Source: Methylocystis parvus OBBP (GTDB lineage Bacteria; Pseudomonadota; Alphaproteobacteria; Rhizobiales; Beijerinckiaceae). Taken from it: DNA of 64,000 bases. Below the pieces are notes generated by a model. The model saw only the letters and a list, made by a program, of their open reading frames with translations, had not been told where the DNA came from and did no database searches. The DNA is taken from NCBI RefSeq assembly GCF_027571405.1, contig NZ_CP092968.1:1178001-1242000 (forward strand), in the 5' to 3' direction. Shown piece after piece: positions 8,628-17,510 of this stretch. The translations under genes and the position numbers were made by a program. How positions within the stretch are numbered: the first letter of the stretch is position 1; each line of letters opens with the position of its first letter.

Positions 8628-8664
8628 ATATGCGTTCGCATCTTTACCCCGACCAGCGCGCCAA
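8628..8664 (+). repeat. 37-bp dispersed repeat, copy 2
   Basis: Second copy of the sequence at 6501-6537 (32 of 37 identical). It lies immediately downstream of the end of the histidine kinase gene, on the opposite strand. Confidence 0.5.
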
Positions 8665-8683
8665 CAATCCTGTCAATATTCCG

Positions 8684-10105
8684 TCAGGCGTCAGCCGTCT
8701 GCGCGGGCCGCGTAAGGACCTCGTCGCTGTCCGCCGTCGGGAACGCCAGTCTAAACGTCGCGCCGCCGCCGGGCGTCTCCTCGACCCAGACGCGCCCGTG
8801 GAGTTTCGTCATCAGCTCCCTTGCGATGGCGAGGCCGAGACCCGTTCCGGGCCTTGTCTCGCTCTTTCGCCAGAACGGCTCGAAAATCATCTCGCGATGA
8901 GCGGGCTCCACGCCCTCCCCGTGGTCGACGACCTCGACCGTCGCATTGGCGAGAACGCGGACGATCACCGTTCCGCCCTCGGGCTCGGCGCGCGCGGCGT
9001 TTTCGATGAGATTCGTCACGACGCTCTCAATCGCCCATTGATAGCCCTTGACGATCACCGGTCTCGCCGGGCCCTCAAAGGCGATGCGCCGGCCATGGGC
9101 GAGCGCCAGCGGCGTGTAGTCGGCCGCGACGGCGAGCGCCGTCTCGCCAAGGTCGATCTCCGGAACGGTCGGGCTCGCGCCGCGCTCCTCGACCTGCGCC
9201 AGCACCAGCAATTGCTCGAGGATCGTCTGAATGCGCTGCGCGTCGCGCTTCAGCTCCCGCTTGATCTCCGTTTCGTCAAGCTTGTCGACGCGCGTGCGCA
9301 GAATGGCGATCGGCGTGCGAAGTTCATGCGCCGAATTGGCGATGAAGCGGCGCTGCCGCGCCACGCCGTCGTCGACGCGCTGGAAGGCGGCGTTGACGGC
9401 GTTGATGAAGGGAACGACCTCCGAGGGCAGTCCCTCGACGGGAACGCGCCGGTCGAGCGAGTCGAGATCGATCTCGGAGACGGTCGCCGCGCTGGCGCGC
9501 AGCGGCTGGAGGCTTTTCCGCACGACGAACAGCGCGACGAGCGACAATGCGGCGCATAAGAGGGCGTAAGCGAGTAGATTTGGGATCGTGAGATAATAGT
9601 AGAGCGCGAAGACGAGATCGTCCCAGTGGAAGTCGGCGCCGTAGACAATGGTGCCGAAGCGCCCGATGGGCGTCTTGACCATGCGCGCCGAGCCCCGAGC
9701 CTTTCGATTTGGATCGCCGACGATGTGAAAGGTCGAGCCATAGGTCTCGATGAGCGTCATCTCGGCGCGAAAATATTCGGCGAGCGCGGCGTCCGAGCCC
9801 GGCAGGACGACGCCGGAGGTCGCGTCGAAGGCCGCATATCTGAATGACGGATTGCGTGCGATATGCGCCCGCAATGCGTCAGTCATTTCGACATAGGCTC
9901 CCTCCGGGCCCTTTCGCAGCGCGCTGATCAAGATGACGCGCGCGCGTTTGGAGGTCAGCCCTTCGAGCCGAACATAGCCGAGATCCTCAATTCCCAGCGC
10001 CGAAAGAGGAACCAGGACGGTTACAGGCACGGTGAAGAAGGCGAGCAGCGAGAAGGCGACCCAATAGACGACGAGACGCGATGAAAGCGATCGCGCTTGC
10101 CTCAC
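8684..10105 (-). CDS. Sensor histidine kinase of the mbn-adjacent two-component system
   Basis: A 473-residue inner-membrane histidine kinase. The N-terminal span (YWVAFSLLAFFTVPVTVLVP) and a second span around residues 180-200 enclose a periplasmic sensor of about 130 residues. A HAMP region and a phosphoacceptor box NSAHELRTPI (His260) follow. The ATPase domain has an N-box (NLIENAARA), a G1 box (DHGEGV) and a G2 box (GTGLGLAIA). The start overlaps the response-regulator stop as ATGA. No Met/His-rich copper-binding cluster is apparent in the sensor, so the signal is unknown. Its place next to the TonB receptor suggests it controls that gene, an inference. Confidence 0.88.
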   Translation of the reverse strand: MRQARSLSSRLVVYWVAFSLLAFFTVPVTVLVPLSALGIEDLGYVRLEGLTSKRARVILISALRKGPEGAYVEMTDALRAHIARNPSFRYAAFDATSGVVLPGSDAALAEYFRAEMTLIETYGSTFHIVGDPNRKARGSARMVKTPIGRFGTIVYGADFHWDDLVFALYYYLTIPNLLAYALLCAALSLVALFVVRKSLQPLRASAATVSEIDLDSLDRRVPVEGLPSEVVPFINAVNAAFQRVDDGVARQRRFIANSAHELRTPIAILRTRVDKLDETEIKRELKRDAQRIQTILEQLLVLAQVEERGASPTVPEIDLGETALAVAADYTPLALAHGRRIAFEGPARPVIVKGYQWAIESVVTNLIENAARAEPEGGTVIVRVLANATVEVVDHGEGVEPAHREMIFEPFWRKSETRPGTGLGLAIARELMTKLHGRVWVEETPGGGATFRLAFPTADSDEVLTRPAQTADA

Positions 10106-10779
10106 GCCGGCGACTTCTCGATGAGATAGCCGATGCCGCGCAGCGTGTGGATCTCCACGCCCGCCCGACAGTCCTTCAGCCGCTGGCGCAGGCGCGAGAC
10201 GGACATTTTCAGCGCGTCGAGCTGCACGCTGTCATTGAGCCCGTACATCTCGGAAACGAGCGTCGTATGGGTGACGGCGCGGCCGGCGCGGCGCACAAGC
10301 GACTCGAGCAGCAGCAATTCGCGTTTCGAGACGACGAAGGGCTTGCCGCGCACGAAAGCCTCATGCTGGTTGAGATCGAAAGAGAGATCGCCGATCGCGA
10401 CCGGCGGCACGATGGATCTGTCGGCGCGCCGCAGCACCGCGCGAATGCGCGCCAGCAATTCGTCGACGTCGAAGGGCTTGGTCAGATAGTCGTCGGCTCC
10501 GGCGTCGAGCCCATTGATCTTTTCGTCGAGCGCACGCGCGGCCGTCACCAGCATCACGCGCGTGCTGGGCCGCGAAACGCGGATCGTCTGCAGAATGGAG
10601 ACGCCGTCGCCGTCGGGCAGGCGCCGATCCAGCAGGAGCAGCGGATATTCATATTGCCGCAACGCCTCGGTCGCCTCCGCCAGCGTGCCGACGCAATCGG
10701 CCACATAGCCGGACCGCGTGAGCCGTTCCCCCATGACCGCAGCCAGGTCGGGCTGATCTTCGACGATTAAAATCCGCAT
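10102..10779 (-). CDS. OmpR/PhoB-family response regulator
   Basis: A 225-residue regulator: a receiver domain (EDQ acidic pocket, phosphoacceptor Asp51 in LLLLDRRLPDGDG, Lys in DYLTKPF) followed by a winged-helix DNA-binding domain (VSKRELLLLESLVRRAG; then VSRLRQRL and RGIGYLIE). The start is ATG 10779; the longer frame extends into the regulatory region. It is divergent from the DUF2946-like/TonB receptor genes. A pair of CGTTACG motifs at an 11-bp period, the usual spacing for this family, lies in the shared intergenic region. Confidence 0.9.
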   Translation of the reverse strand: MRILIVEDQPDLAAVMGERLTRSGYVADCVGTLAEATEALRQYEYPLLLLDRRLPDGDGVSILQTIRVSRPSTRVMLVTAARALDEKINGLDAGADDYLTKPFDVDELLARIRAVLRRADRSIVPPVAIGDLSFDLNQHEAFVRGKPFVVSKRELLLLESLVRRAGRAVTHTTLVSEMYGLNDSVQLDALKMSVSRLRQRLKDCRAGVEIHTLRGIGYLIEKSPA

Positions 10780-10915
10780 CTGAACAGGTTCCGCATCTGG
10801 TTTCCGGTCGGCGAGAAGCGAGATTGGAGACAGGCGACGGCTCAGCTTTGACCCTGTGTTGTTTCCTTGCAACACGGCTTTCCAAACGGAGCTTCCACAA
10901 AAACGGCGGCAAAAG

Positions 10916-10933
10916 CGTTACGTTGCCGTTACG
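10916..10933. promoter_or_regulatory. Candidate response-regulator site: two CGTTACG direct repeats
   Basis: CGTTACG occurs at 10916-10922 and 10927-10933, so start-to-start spacing is 11 bp, the helical period favoured by OmpR/PhoB regulators. It lies between the divergent regulator gene and the DUF2946-like gene if the latter starts at TTG 10979. Binding is inferred from spacing alone. Confidence 0.35.
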
Positions 10934-10978
10934 CGCCTCTTGGTAAAGATCAATTCGTTCATTACCGAGGATGCATCG

Positions 10979-11359
10979 TTGCAGCGGCTGGTTCGGCTCT
11001 TTGCGATATTCGCTTTTCTCCAGAGCTTCGCGCTGAGCGCCGCTCTGGAGACGAAGCACGCGCAAAATGCCGACGCGGCGGCGCCGGCGGCGGTCCTCGT
11101 CGCGGGCGACTGTGGAGCTCTCGGGGACGATGGCGGGGACCTCCCCCGACAATGCCGTCACGATCCATGCTGCATTCTATGCTCGTCCGGCTGTCAAGGC
11201 AAAACCGGCTTTTCAGTAGCTATTTTATCGGCGCGCGCGGAATTTGGAGCGCCAGAAATCCGGATAGGCTCCGTCGCCCGCGCCGACGGCGTTCCGGACA
11301 GACCGACCGCCATATTGGCGGGGTCCGTCTCCCAGCGCGGACCGCCGCTCAACTCCTGA
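10979..11359 (+). CDS. DUF2946-like cysteine-rich membrane/secreted protein
   Basis: A small protein of about 126 residues starting at TTG 10979 (GAGG 8 nt upstream); an in-frame ATG at 10856 would run through the regulatory repeats. It has an N-terminal hydrophobic signal/anchor (LVRLFAIFAFLQSFALSAALE), a cysteine cluster (CRHDPCCILCSSGC) and a C-terminal RGPP motif. This resembles DUF2946 proteins, which often neighbour copper genes. A related gene lies at 22144-22533, so two copies bracket the methanobactin locus. It is followed 75 nt later by the TonB receptor, probably in one operon. A copper-binding role is inferred. Confidence 0.6.
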   Translation: MQRLVRLFAIFAFLQSFALSAALETKHAQNADAAAPAAVLVAGDCGALGDDGGDLPRQCRHDPCCILCSSGCQGKTGFSVAILSARAEFGAPEIRIGSVARADGVPDRPTAILAGSVSQRGPPLNS

Positions 11360-11434
11360 CCGACCGCAACCGGCCTTTCGAGCCGAATGTCGTTATATGC
11401 GCGTGTCTCGGAGCCGCGCCAGGAGATTACCATT

Positions 11435-13852
11435 ATGCAGTCTTTTCGCAGCACCCTTTGGCGCGGCGTCTCCCTTTGCGCCTTCTCGGTAGCCGCCCTT
11501 AGCGCCACCTCCGTGGTCGCGCAGCAGAACCTTCCGGTCATCGATGTCGGCGCCGGGGCGCGTCGCGCGGCGCCGGGTCCGGCGACCCGGGCGCCCGTGG
11601 CCGGCGCGCCCGCTTCGTCCGGCCCGCGCACGCCCGCCAACGGCCAACCAGGAGCAGCGGCGGCTTCCGGCGACGCGCTGACGGCGCAGACCGGCGATCG
11701 CGCGACCGGCTATCTCGCGCAGCGAACGACTTCGCTCAAGCTGAACAAGCCCGTTCTGCAGATTCCCGTCTCGGTGCAGACGGTCACCCGTCAGACGATC
11801 GACGATCAACAGACGACCGACGTGTCCCAGGCGATCATCGGCAATGTCAGCAGCGCCTCGCCGCTGCCGATGAACTGCACGCTCTTTCAAAATCTTATGA
11901 TCCGCGGCTTCCCCACCGGGACGCTGTCCATGTCGAATCTCTATCGAAACGGCCTCCTCGTGCCGAACCAGCGTTGTCCGAGCACGGCGAATCTGCAGTC
12001 GATCGAGGTGGTGAAAGGTCCCGTCGCGATGCTTTACGGGCGCATCGAGCCCGGCGGCCTCGTCGACATGATCGTGAAGCGGCCGCTCGAGACGCCCTAT
12101 TATTCCTTCCAGCAGCAGGGCGGATCGTTCGGCGTCGCCAGAACGACGTTCGACGCCACTGGACCGCTCACGGCGGATAAGAACTGGCTCTATCGGGTCA
12201 ACGCCGAATATTTCCACAACCCGTCCTTCATCGATTTCGTGAACGACGAACGCTGGTTCGGCTCCGCGACGCTGACCTATCATCCGATCCAGAATTTCAA
12301 GCTGAATATCGACGCGGAATATAAGGACAACGTCTATACCGACGCCAATCCCAACATTCCGGCCATCGGCTACAACGCCGCGCCGATACCGATCAGCCGC
12401 TATATCGGCGATCCGAGCATCACCGTGAACAATCCGGATCACGACATGCGCCGGTTCGTCGCCTATGACTGGAAATACGACATCAATGAGAATTGGAATG
12501 TCGTGAATCGCTTCGCATACAGCAATACGCGTTCGATCCAGTCGAGCATGTTCAATATTTGCGTGAATGCGCCGCCGATCCCCGGCGCCGCCGTGCCGCC
12601 CGGCGCCTGTCCCGCGAACAGCCCCTTTGGAACGTCGACCCTGTCGCTCAATTGGGGGCCGCTCAGCATCCGGACGATCAGCGGCAATCTCGATTTGAAC
12701 GGCAAGATTCAGACCGGCCCGCTGCAGCATGTGCTGCTCTTCGGCACGGATCATGTGAGTTCCGCCAATGTCGGCGACATCTATCAGGCGAACGTCGCGC
12801 AGAACATCAACGTCTTCGCGCCGATCTATTCGCCCTTCGGCTTGTCTCGCTTCCTGATCCCGGCGAACGGCGCGGCGGTCATCCGAAAGCAGGAATGGCA
12901 GGGCTTTTATGCGCAGGACATGATTTCCGCCTTCGACGACCGCGTGCATCTGCTGCTCGGCGGACGTTACGATTCCGCCTCGGCCTTGAGCTCCGTCGGT
13001 CAGTCGACCTCCGCCATCATCAACAACGCCATGGACCGGGCCAATTTCCTCGGCGTTTCGGTGACCGATCACTTCTTCAGCCCACGGGCGGGCCTCGTGA
13101 TCCAGCCGATGCCCTGGCTATCCGTCTACGGCAACTACACGCAGTCCTATGGCGTGAACAATGGCGTCACCCGGGCCAACACGCCGCTCGGCTCGCAGCA
13201 GTCGACCCAATGGGAGGGCGGCGTGAAGGCCGAATTCTTCGATGGAAGGGTGCTTGCGACTGTCGCGTATTTCGACATCAAGAAATACAATCTCGCGCAG
13301 AACTCCCCAACCGCCCCGAACGCGCTCAGGGGCTATGTCGTGGATCTCCTCAACGCCCGGAGCCAGGGCGTGGAGTTCGACCTTAATGGCAGGATCGATG
13401 AAAACTGGAGCGTGATCGCCAATTACTCGCATCTCGGCACATATGTGACCAAAGGGTCGATACTTCCCGCCAACGACCCGTTCGACATTCGCACGCAAGC
13501 GCCGGTCGTCGGCAAGCGCCTCCCTGCGGTGCCGGAAAACATGGGCAGCGTCTGGCTGAAATATGACGCCGCCGGCGTCTTCCGGGGCTTCAGCGCCGCC
13601 GGCGGCTTCAGCTATTTCGGCAATTCCTGGGTCGATCCTGCGAACACCTATCTCAATCCCGCGTACACGCTGGTGAGAAGCATGGTGTCCTATCGCTTTC
13701 CTGTGGGGCCGACGCATGTGACGGCGCAGGTGAACGTCGATAATATTCTCAACCAGAACTATTATTACGGCACATCGCTGTTCCCCGGCCGCTATGCCGG
13801 AACGGCCGGCGTCCCGCGCAATGTCATGGGTTCGCTGCGCGTAGAGTTCTGA
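11435..13852 (+). CDS. mbnT: TonB-dependent receptor, probable methanobactin importer
   Basis: An 805-residue outer-membrane receptor of the siderophore type, expected to take up copper-loaded methanobactin with TonB energy. It has a signal peptide (ending SVVAQQ), an Ala/Pro-rich linker, a plug domain (QIPVSVQTVTRQTIDDQQ; then IEVVKGPVAMLYGR..PGGLVDMIVKRP) and a 22-strand barrel ending in SLRVEF with terminal Phe. The ATG at 11435 has AGGAG upstream. Unlike sigma-signalling receptors it has no N-terminal STN domain before the plug. The substrate is assigned from its place beside the mbn genes; another chalkophore or siderophore is possible. Confidence 0.75.
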   Translation: MQSFRSTLWRGVSLCAFSVAALSATSVVAQQNLPVIDVGAGARRAAPGPATRAPVAGAPASSGPRTPANGQPGAAAASGDALTAQTGDRATGYLAQRTTSLKLNKPVLQIPVSVQTVTRQTIDDQQTTDVSQAIIGNVSSASPLPMNCTLFQNLMIRGFPTGTLSMSNLYRNGLLVPNQRCPSTANLQSIEVVKGPVAMLYGRIEPGGLVDMIVKRPLETPYYSFQQQGGSFGVARTTFDATGPLTADKNWLYRVNAEYFHNPSFIDFVNDERWFGSATLTYHPIQNFKLNIDAEYKDNVYTDANPNIPAIGYNAAPIPISRYIGDPSITVNNPDHDMRRFVAYDWKYDINENWNVVNRFAYSNTRSIQSSMFNICVNAPPIPGAAVPPGACPANSPFGTSTLSLNWGPLSIRTISGNLDLNGKIQTGPLQHVLLFGTDHVSSANVGDIYQANVAQNINVFAPIYSPFGLSRFLIPANGAAVIRKQEWQGFYAQDMISAFDDRVHLLLGGRYDSASALSSVGQSTSAIINNAMDRANFLGVSVTDHFFSPRAGLVIQPMPWLSVYGNYTQSYGVNNGVTRANTPLGSQQSTQWEGGVKAEFFDGRVLATVAYFDIKKYNLAQNSPTAPNALRGYVVDLLNARSQGVEFDLNGRIDENWSVIANYSHLGTYVTKGSILPANDPFDIRTQAPVVGKRLPAVPENMGSVWLKYDAAGVFRGFSAAGGFSYFGNSWVDPANTYLNPAYTLVRSMVSYRFPVGPTHVTAQVNVDNILNQNYYYGTSLFPGRYAGTAGVPRNVMGSLRVEF

Positions 13853-13861
13853 TTTCGTCAA

Positions 13862-13907
13862 AGCGCCGTGGGCGGAGCAGGAGCCACCCTGCTCCGCCCA
13901 CGGCGCT
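13862..13907. terminator. Bidirectional terminator with a 20-bp perfect stem
   Basis: Left arm 13862-13881 and right arm 13888-13907 are perfectly complementary with a 6-nt loop. It sits between the convergent ends of the TonB receptor gene and the dioxygenase gene, so it can end transcription from both sides. The T-tracts are modest. Confidence 0.85.
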
Positions 13908-13927
13908 CTTCCTTCAAACGCTGATTG

Positions 13928-14551
13928 TCAGTCGCGGATCCAGAAGCGGAGTAGAATGCGCTCATCTCCTTCCAGCGCGTCGCGCCCGTGCAGCATCCGC
14001 CGATTGTCGATCACCAGCAGACTGCCGGGCCGCAACGCGATTGCGACGCTCGCGGGCCCGGGAAACTCGTCCAGCGCCGCCATGAGAGGCGCGCAGGACG
14101 CAGAGAGCGACCCAGTTTCGACGAGCCACGGCGCGTAATTGAGACGCCAGCCCCTCTCCGCATCTCCGTCGAGCACCGGGAGACTGCCCGCTTCATGCAT
14201 GCCGTCGATTTTGGGAAAGCGCGCTTTGGTGCGCCGCAAGGCGTCGCGCTGCGCGGCGGGCGCGGCGTCGAAGATCGGCCTCGTATCCTTCAGCCGCATC
14301 TCGCCCCCGCTCTCCTGCTGTGCGACGCAGAGCCAGGCGACGTAGCGCGCCATCGGCGAGTCCGTGTGATAGGGCAACATATCCTTACGCCTGAAATAGG
14401 ACGTGGCGCCGGGCTCGACGCGGATTTCAGTCCGATGCCCGATCGGTCCGAGTTCGGCGCAGACCGCCGTGAAACGCGCGAGCGCGACCGGCGCCTCCGA
14501 GAGAAAATAGCCTTGCTTCGCGACCGTTTCGCGGACACTGTCCGGAGTCAC
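13928..14551 (-). CDS. TauD/TfdA-like Fe(II)/2-oxoglutarate dioxygenase
   Basis: A 207-residue oxygenase. The iron triad is visible as HTD in LPYHTDSP and a distal His in RRMLHGRDAL; the 2-oxoglutarate-binding Arg follows in LLRFWIRD. The start is the GTG at 14551, overlapping the mbnF stop as GTGA, so it is the last gene of the mbnABCMF run. It occupies the position taken in other methanobactin operons by tailoring genes such as mbnN or mbnS. It therefore probably hydroxylates or oxidises the peptide product, a new tailoring step inferred from context. The terminator at 13862-13907 follows. Confidence 0.8.
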   Translation of the reverse strand: MTPDSVRETVAKQGYFLSEAPVALARFTAVCAELGPIGHRTEIRVEPGATSYFRRKDMLPYHTDSPMARYVAWLCVAQQESGGEMRLKDTRPIFDAAPAAQRDALRRTKARFPKIDGMHEAGSLPVLDGDAERGWRLNYAPWLVETGSLSASCAPLMAALDEFPGPASVAIALRPGSLLVIDNRRMLHGRDALEGDERILLRFWIRD

Positions 14552-16197
14552 GACGCCTGCTCCGCCACCTGCGCCGCGCGCGCCGGATCGACGGGTCCGG
14601 GCAGACAACGCACTTGTGCGAAGGCGGCCGCCAATTGCGTCGCAGGATCTTCCGTAAGGGAGACCGACCGCCAAGCAATGAATCCATCCGGACGAACAAG
14701 GAGGGCGCCGTCGTCGAAAAGGCCCGTCTTTTCGAGGAAGCGGCCTTCTTCGTCCAGCGCGTCCACCGACAGATGCGCCGCCAGAATGGGTTCGCCCTGC
14801 CCCGCAAGGCGCCGCGCCGCCTCCGCCCACGCCGCGCCGCGCGGGCCGACGAATAGCGTGTAATCCCGACCAGCGAAATCATGGCTCGACAGGAGGCGGT
14901 CGTTCTGGCGCAAAACGACATGTGCGAGGCGCGTGCCGGGCGAACCGGAAGGCGTCAGCGGGTTTTCCGTCTCCGCCCCGTCGTCGCTGGCGTCGAGCGC
15001 GATGGCGTCGGAGCGGTAGCGATAGCCCATCGCCGCGCTGAGATAATCGGCCTCATGCGCGCGCAGGCGCACATCGTCGCGCGCGGGCTGAAGTCGTTCG
15101 ACATAATTGGCGAGCTGCCGCGACAAGGCGATATGAGCGACCGGCAGGCGCTCGGCCTGATAGGCGTCAAGCAGCGCCGGGCCGGCATGGCCTTTCAGCA
15201 CGAAAGCCAGCTTCCAGGCGATGTCGGCCGCATCCTGCAGCGCGGTCTGGCCGCCGAGCCCGCCGACCGGCGGCATGAGATGCGCGGCGTCACCGATGAG
15301 GAAAACGCGACGATCGGCGATCCGCTTGGCGATGAGCGCGGATTTTCGCCAGAACAGAACGTCGAGAATTTTCACGTCGATAGCGCCGAGGCCGAGCGCG
15401 TCGCGCACCATGGCGGCGCAACGCGTCGCGTCATAGGCGGACGCAGGTTCGGCGTCGGGATCGATGGCGATATTGAGCTGGCCGCGCCCCGGATCGTCGC
15501 AACTCACGAAAACGCCGGAGAAGGACGGATTGCGCAAATAGCACAGCACGAATCCGCCGCCGGGGATCAGTTTCGCGGGATCAGCCTCGAACAGGATCGA
15601 GACGGAATGCGAGATGACGCCCGGTCCCTCCATCTCGATCCCGAGCGCGTCCCGCGTGACGCCATGCGCCCCGTCGGCGGCGATCATATAATCCGCGCGC
15701 ACCTCATAGTCCCGGTTCGAGGCCTCGTCGCGCAATGTCGCGGTCACGCCCTCTTCGTCTTGCGCAAATGTCGTGAGCGTCGTCGAAAAGCGGATATCGG
15801 CGCCCTGCGCGCGCGCATGTTTGAAAAAGACCGGCTCGACGCGGTCCTGTCCGGCGGTGCAGATCTGCGCCGGCGAGATGCTCGGCCCGTCGAAATCGCT
15901 TTTCCTGATGAGCGTTCGCTGGCGGGGACCGGCGACGGTTTCGGCGATATAAACGTCGACCTCATTGGCGCCGGCGCGGGAGATGGCGAAGAGCTCGCTT
16001 TCCAACCCGGGAACCACCCGCAGCAGCTCCATGCTGCGACGGTTGACGCCATGCGCCTTGGGATGCCGCGACGCCGCGGCGTGACGCTCCGCCACGATGC
16101 AGGCGACGCCGCGCCATGCAAGCAACATGGCCGCCGCCAGACCGGCATAGCCGCCGCCGCGAACGAGCACTTGCGTGCGTTCGACCTGCAAGCTCAT
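14548..16197 (-). CDS. mbnF: FAD-dependent monooxygenase of the methanobactin pathway
   Basis: A 549-residue class A flavin monooxygenase (PheA/TfdB type). It shows a dinucleotide-binding GGGYAGLAAAM near residue 15, the DG motif (MIAADGAHGVTRDALG) and the GD motif (VFLIGDAAHLMPPVGGLGGQ); a thioredoxin-like C-terminal domain follows. The ATG at 16197 has AAGGAGGG upstream. It lies 41 nt after mbnM and overlaps the dioxygenase gene. In Methylocystis methanobactins MbnF is linked to converting an oxazolone-type ring into a pyrazinedione. I infer the same kind of ring oxidation here, though the substrate core differs. Confidence 0.85.
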   Translation of the reverse strand: MSLQVERTQVLVRGGGYAGLAAAMLLAWRGVACIVAERHAAASRHPKAHGVNRRSMELLRVVPGLESELFAISRAGANEVDVYIAETVAGPRQRTLIRKSDFDGPSISPAQICTAGQDRVEPVFFKHARAQGADIRFSTTLTTFAQDEEGVTATLRDEASNRDYEVRADYMIAADGAHGVTRDALGIEMEGPGVISHSVSILFEADPAKLIPGGGFVLCYLRNPSFSGVFVSCDDPGRGQLNIAIDPDAEPASAYDATRCAAMVRDALGLGAIDVKILDVLFWRKSALIAKRIADRRVFLIGDAAHLMPPVGGLGGQTALQDAADIAWKLAFVLKGHAGPALLDAYQAERLPVAHIALSRQLANYVERLQPARDDVRLRAHEADYLSAAMGYRYRSDAIALDASDDGAETENPLTPSGSPGTRLAHVVLRQNDRLLSSHDFAGRDYTLFVGPRGAAWAEAARRLAGQGEPILAAHLSVDALDEEGRFLEKTGLFDDGALLVRPDGFIAWRSVSLTEDPATQLAAAFAQVRCLPGPVDPARAAQVAEQAS

Positions 16198-16238
16198 CGC
16201 CCCCTCCTTCGCCGACGCGTTTTCTCGGAACCCGCGCG

Positions 16239-17510
16239 TTAAATCTGAAAGGCCGTCCGCCGCACGCCCCGCGTTCCGGCGAGACGCGACGACAGCAGCA
16301 TCGCGCAAACCGCCTCGGGCGCGACGAGCGCCAGATAGGCGACGGCCGGCATGTCGAGATGAAGCCCGAGCGCCGTCAAAGGCAGCGCGACGCAGGCCGC
16401 GGCGAGCGCGTCCGTCATGGCGGCGTCCGGGAAGCGGCCGGCGGCCTGAAGCGCGCCACGAAACACATTGGCGACGAAGCGGATCGGCAGGGAGATGGCG
16501 AGCGCCGCGACGAAGGTCGACCACCAGCGTCCCTCGCTGTGATAAAGCGCGGCGCCGAGACGATCGCCGCTCAATTGAAGCAACAAGGCGGCGACAAGCG
16601 CAACAGGAAGGCCCTGGCGCAGCAGTGGCCGGATGCGATCAATCGGCGCGCTGGCGAGACGAATAGCGAGAAAACGCGTCAACGCTGTGAAAGGGGTCAA
16701 CGCCAGAAGAATGAGCGTCTGTCCCGCCGCGTAGCAATCGACGCGCGACAGCTCGAAACGTCCGATCCAGGGAGACGCGAACAGCGCGAAGGATGCAAGG
16801 ACGAGCAATTGCGGAGAGAGAATGCGCGCGGCTTCGGACAGGGCGTCGACGACAATGGCGCGCACGACGGGCCAGGGCGGAAGCCGGGGCCGCGCCTCGT
16901 TGCGGAAACCCACCATCGCAAAACTCGCCGCCGCTCCGGCGAGGGCGGCCGCGAGGCTCGCCGCGAAGACGCCCGAAAAGCCGAAGCCGAGCGGATAGAC
17001 GAAGGCGTAAGCGAGCGCCGCCTTCATCGCGATCTCGAAAAATTTCCAGCTCAGCGCCGCGCCTCCCTTGTCGAGCGCGAACAGGATGAAAAGACCGACG
17101 CCTGAGAGAATTCGAAACGGGATCGCGACGAGGTGCCAGCCTAGCGCCGCATTGGCGAAATCCGCGACTTCGGCGGCGCCCCCGACAAAGCGCAGAATGG
17201 CCGGGTATGCAAGCGCGCCGCAGGCGCTGGCCAGAAGCCCGGCGACGACGGCGACGACCCATAAATGGCCGACGATCTTGGCGCGATTTGACGGGTCGGA
17301 TGTTTTGGCGACCGCCACGGAAGCGACCGCGCCGATTCCCGCCGCCAGCGCAGCGTCAAGCATCGCGATCCGGCTCAGCAAAGCGTAGCTCGCCGGCGCG
17401 CCCGTTCCCAGCCGCGCGATCAACGCAATGTCGATCTGCGCCGAGACCGGCGCGATCGACAGCGTCGCGAGCAGAGGAAAAAAGCCGCGCCAGAAGCCCG
17501 CCTGAATCAT
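16239..17510 (-). CDS. mbnM: MATE-family exporter of methanobactin
   Basis: A 423-residue polytopic protein with about twelve hydrophobic spans and the fold of MATE exporters, including the duplicated domain pattern. MbnM proteins are thought to export apo-methanobactin across the inner membrane. The ATG at 17510 overlaps the mbnC stop as ATGA and has GGAG 9 nt upstream; an in-frame GTG at 17528 lacks a ribosome-binding site. Export in this strain is inferred from the conserved operon position directly after mbnC. Confidence 0.88.
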   Translation of the reverse strand: MIQAGFWRGFFPLLATLSIAPVSAQIDIALIARLGTGAPASYALLSRIAMLDAALAAGIGAVASVAVAKTSDPSNRAKIVGHLWVVAVVAGLLASACGALAYPAILRFVGGAAEVADFANAALGWHLVAIPFRILSGVGLFILFALDKGGAALSWKFFEIAMKAALAYAFVYPLGFGFSGVFAASLAAALAGAAASFAMVGFRNEARPRLPPWPVVRAIVVDALSEAARILSPQLLVLASFALFASPWIGRFELSRVDCYAAGQTLILLALTPFTALTRFLAIRLASAPIDRIRPLLRQGLPVALVAALLLQLSGDRLGAALYHSEGRWWSTFVAALAISLPIRFVANVFRGALQAAGRFPDAAMTDALAAACVALPLTALGLHLDMPAVAYLALVAPEAVCAMLLSSRLAGTRGVRRTAFQI

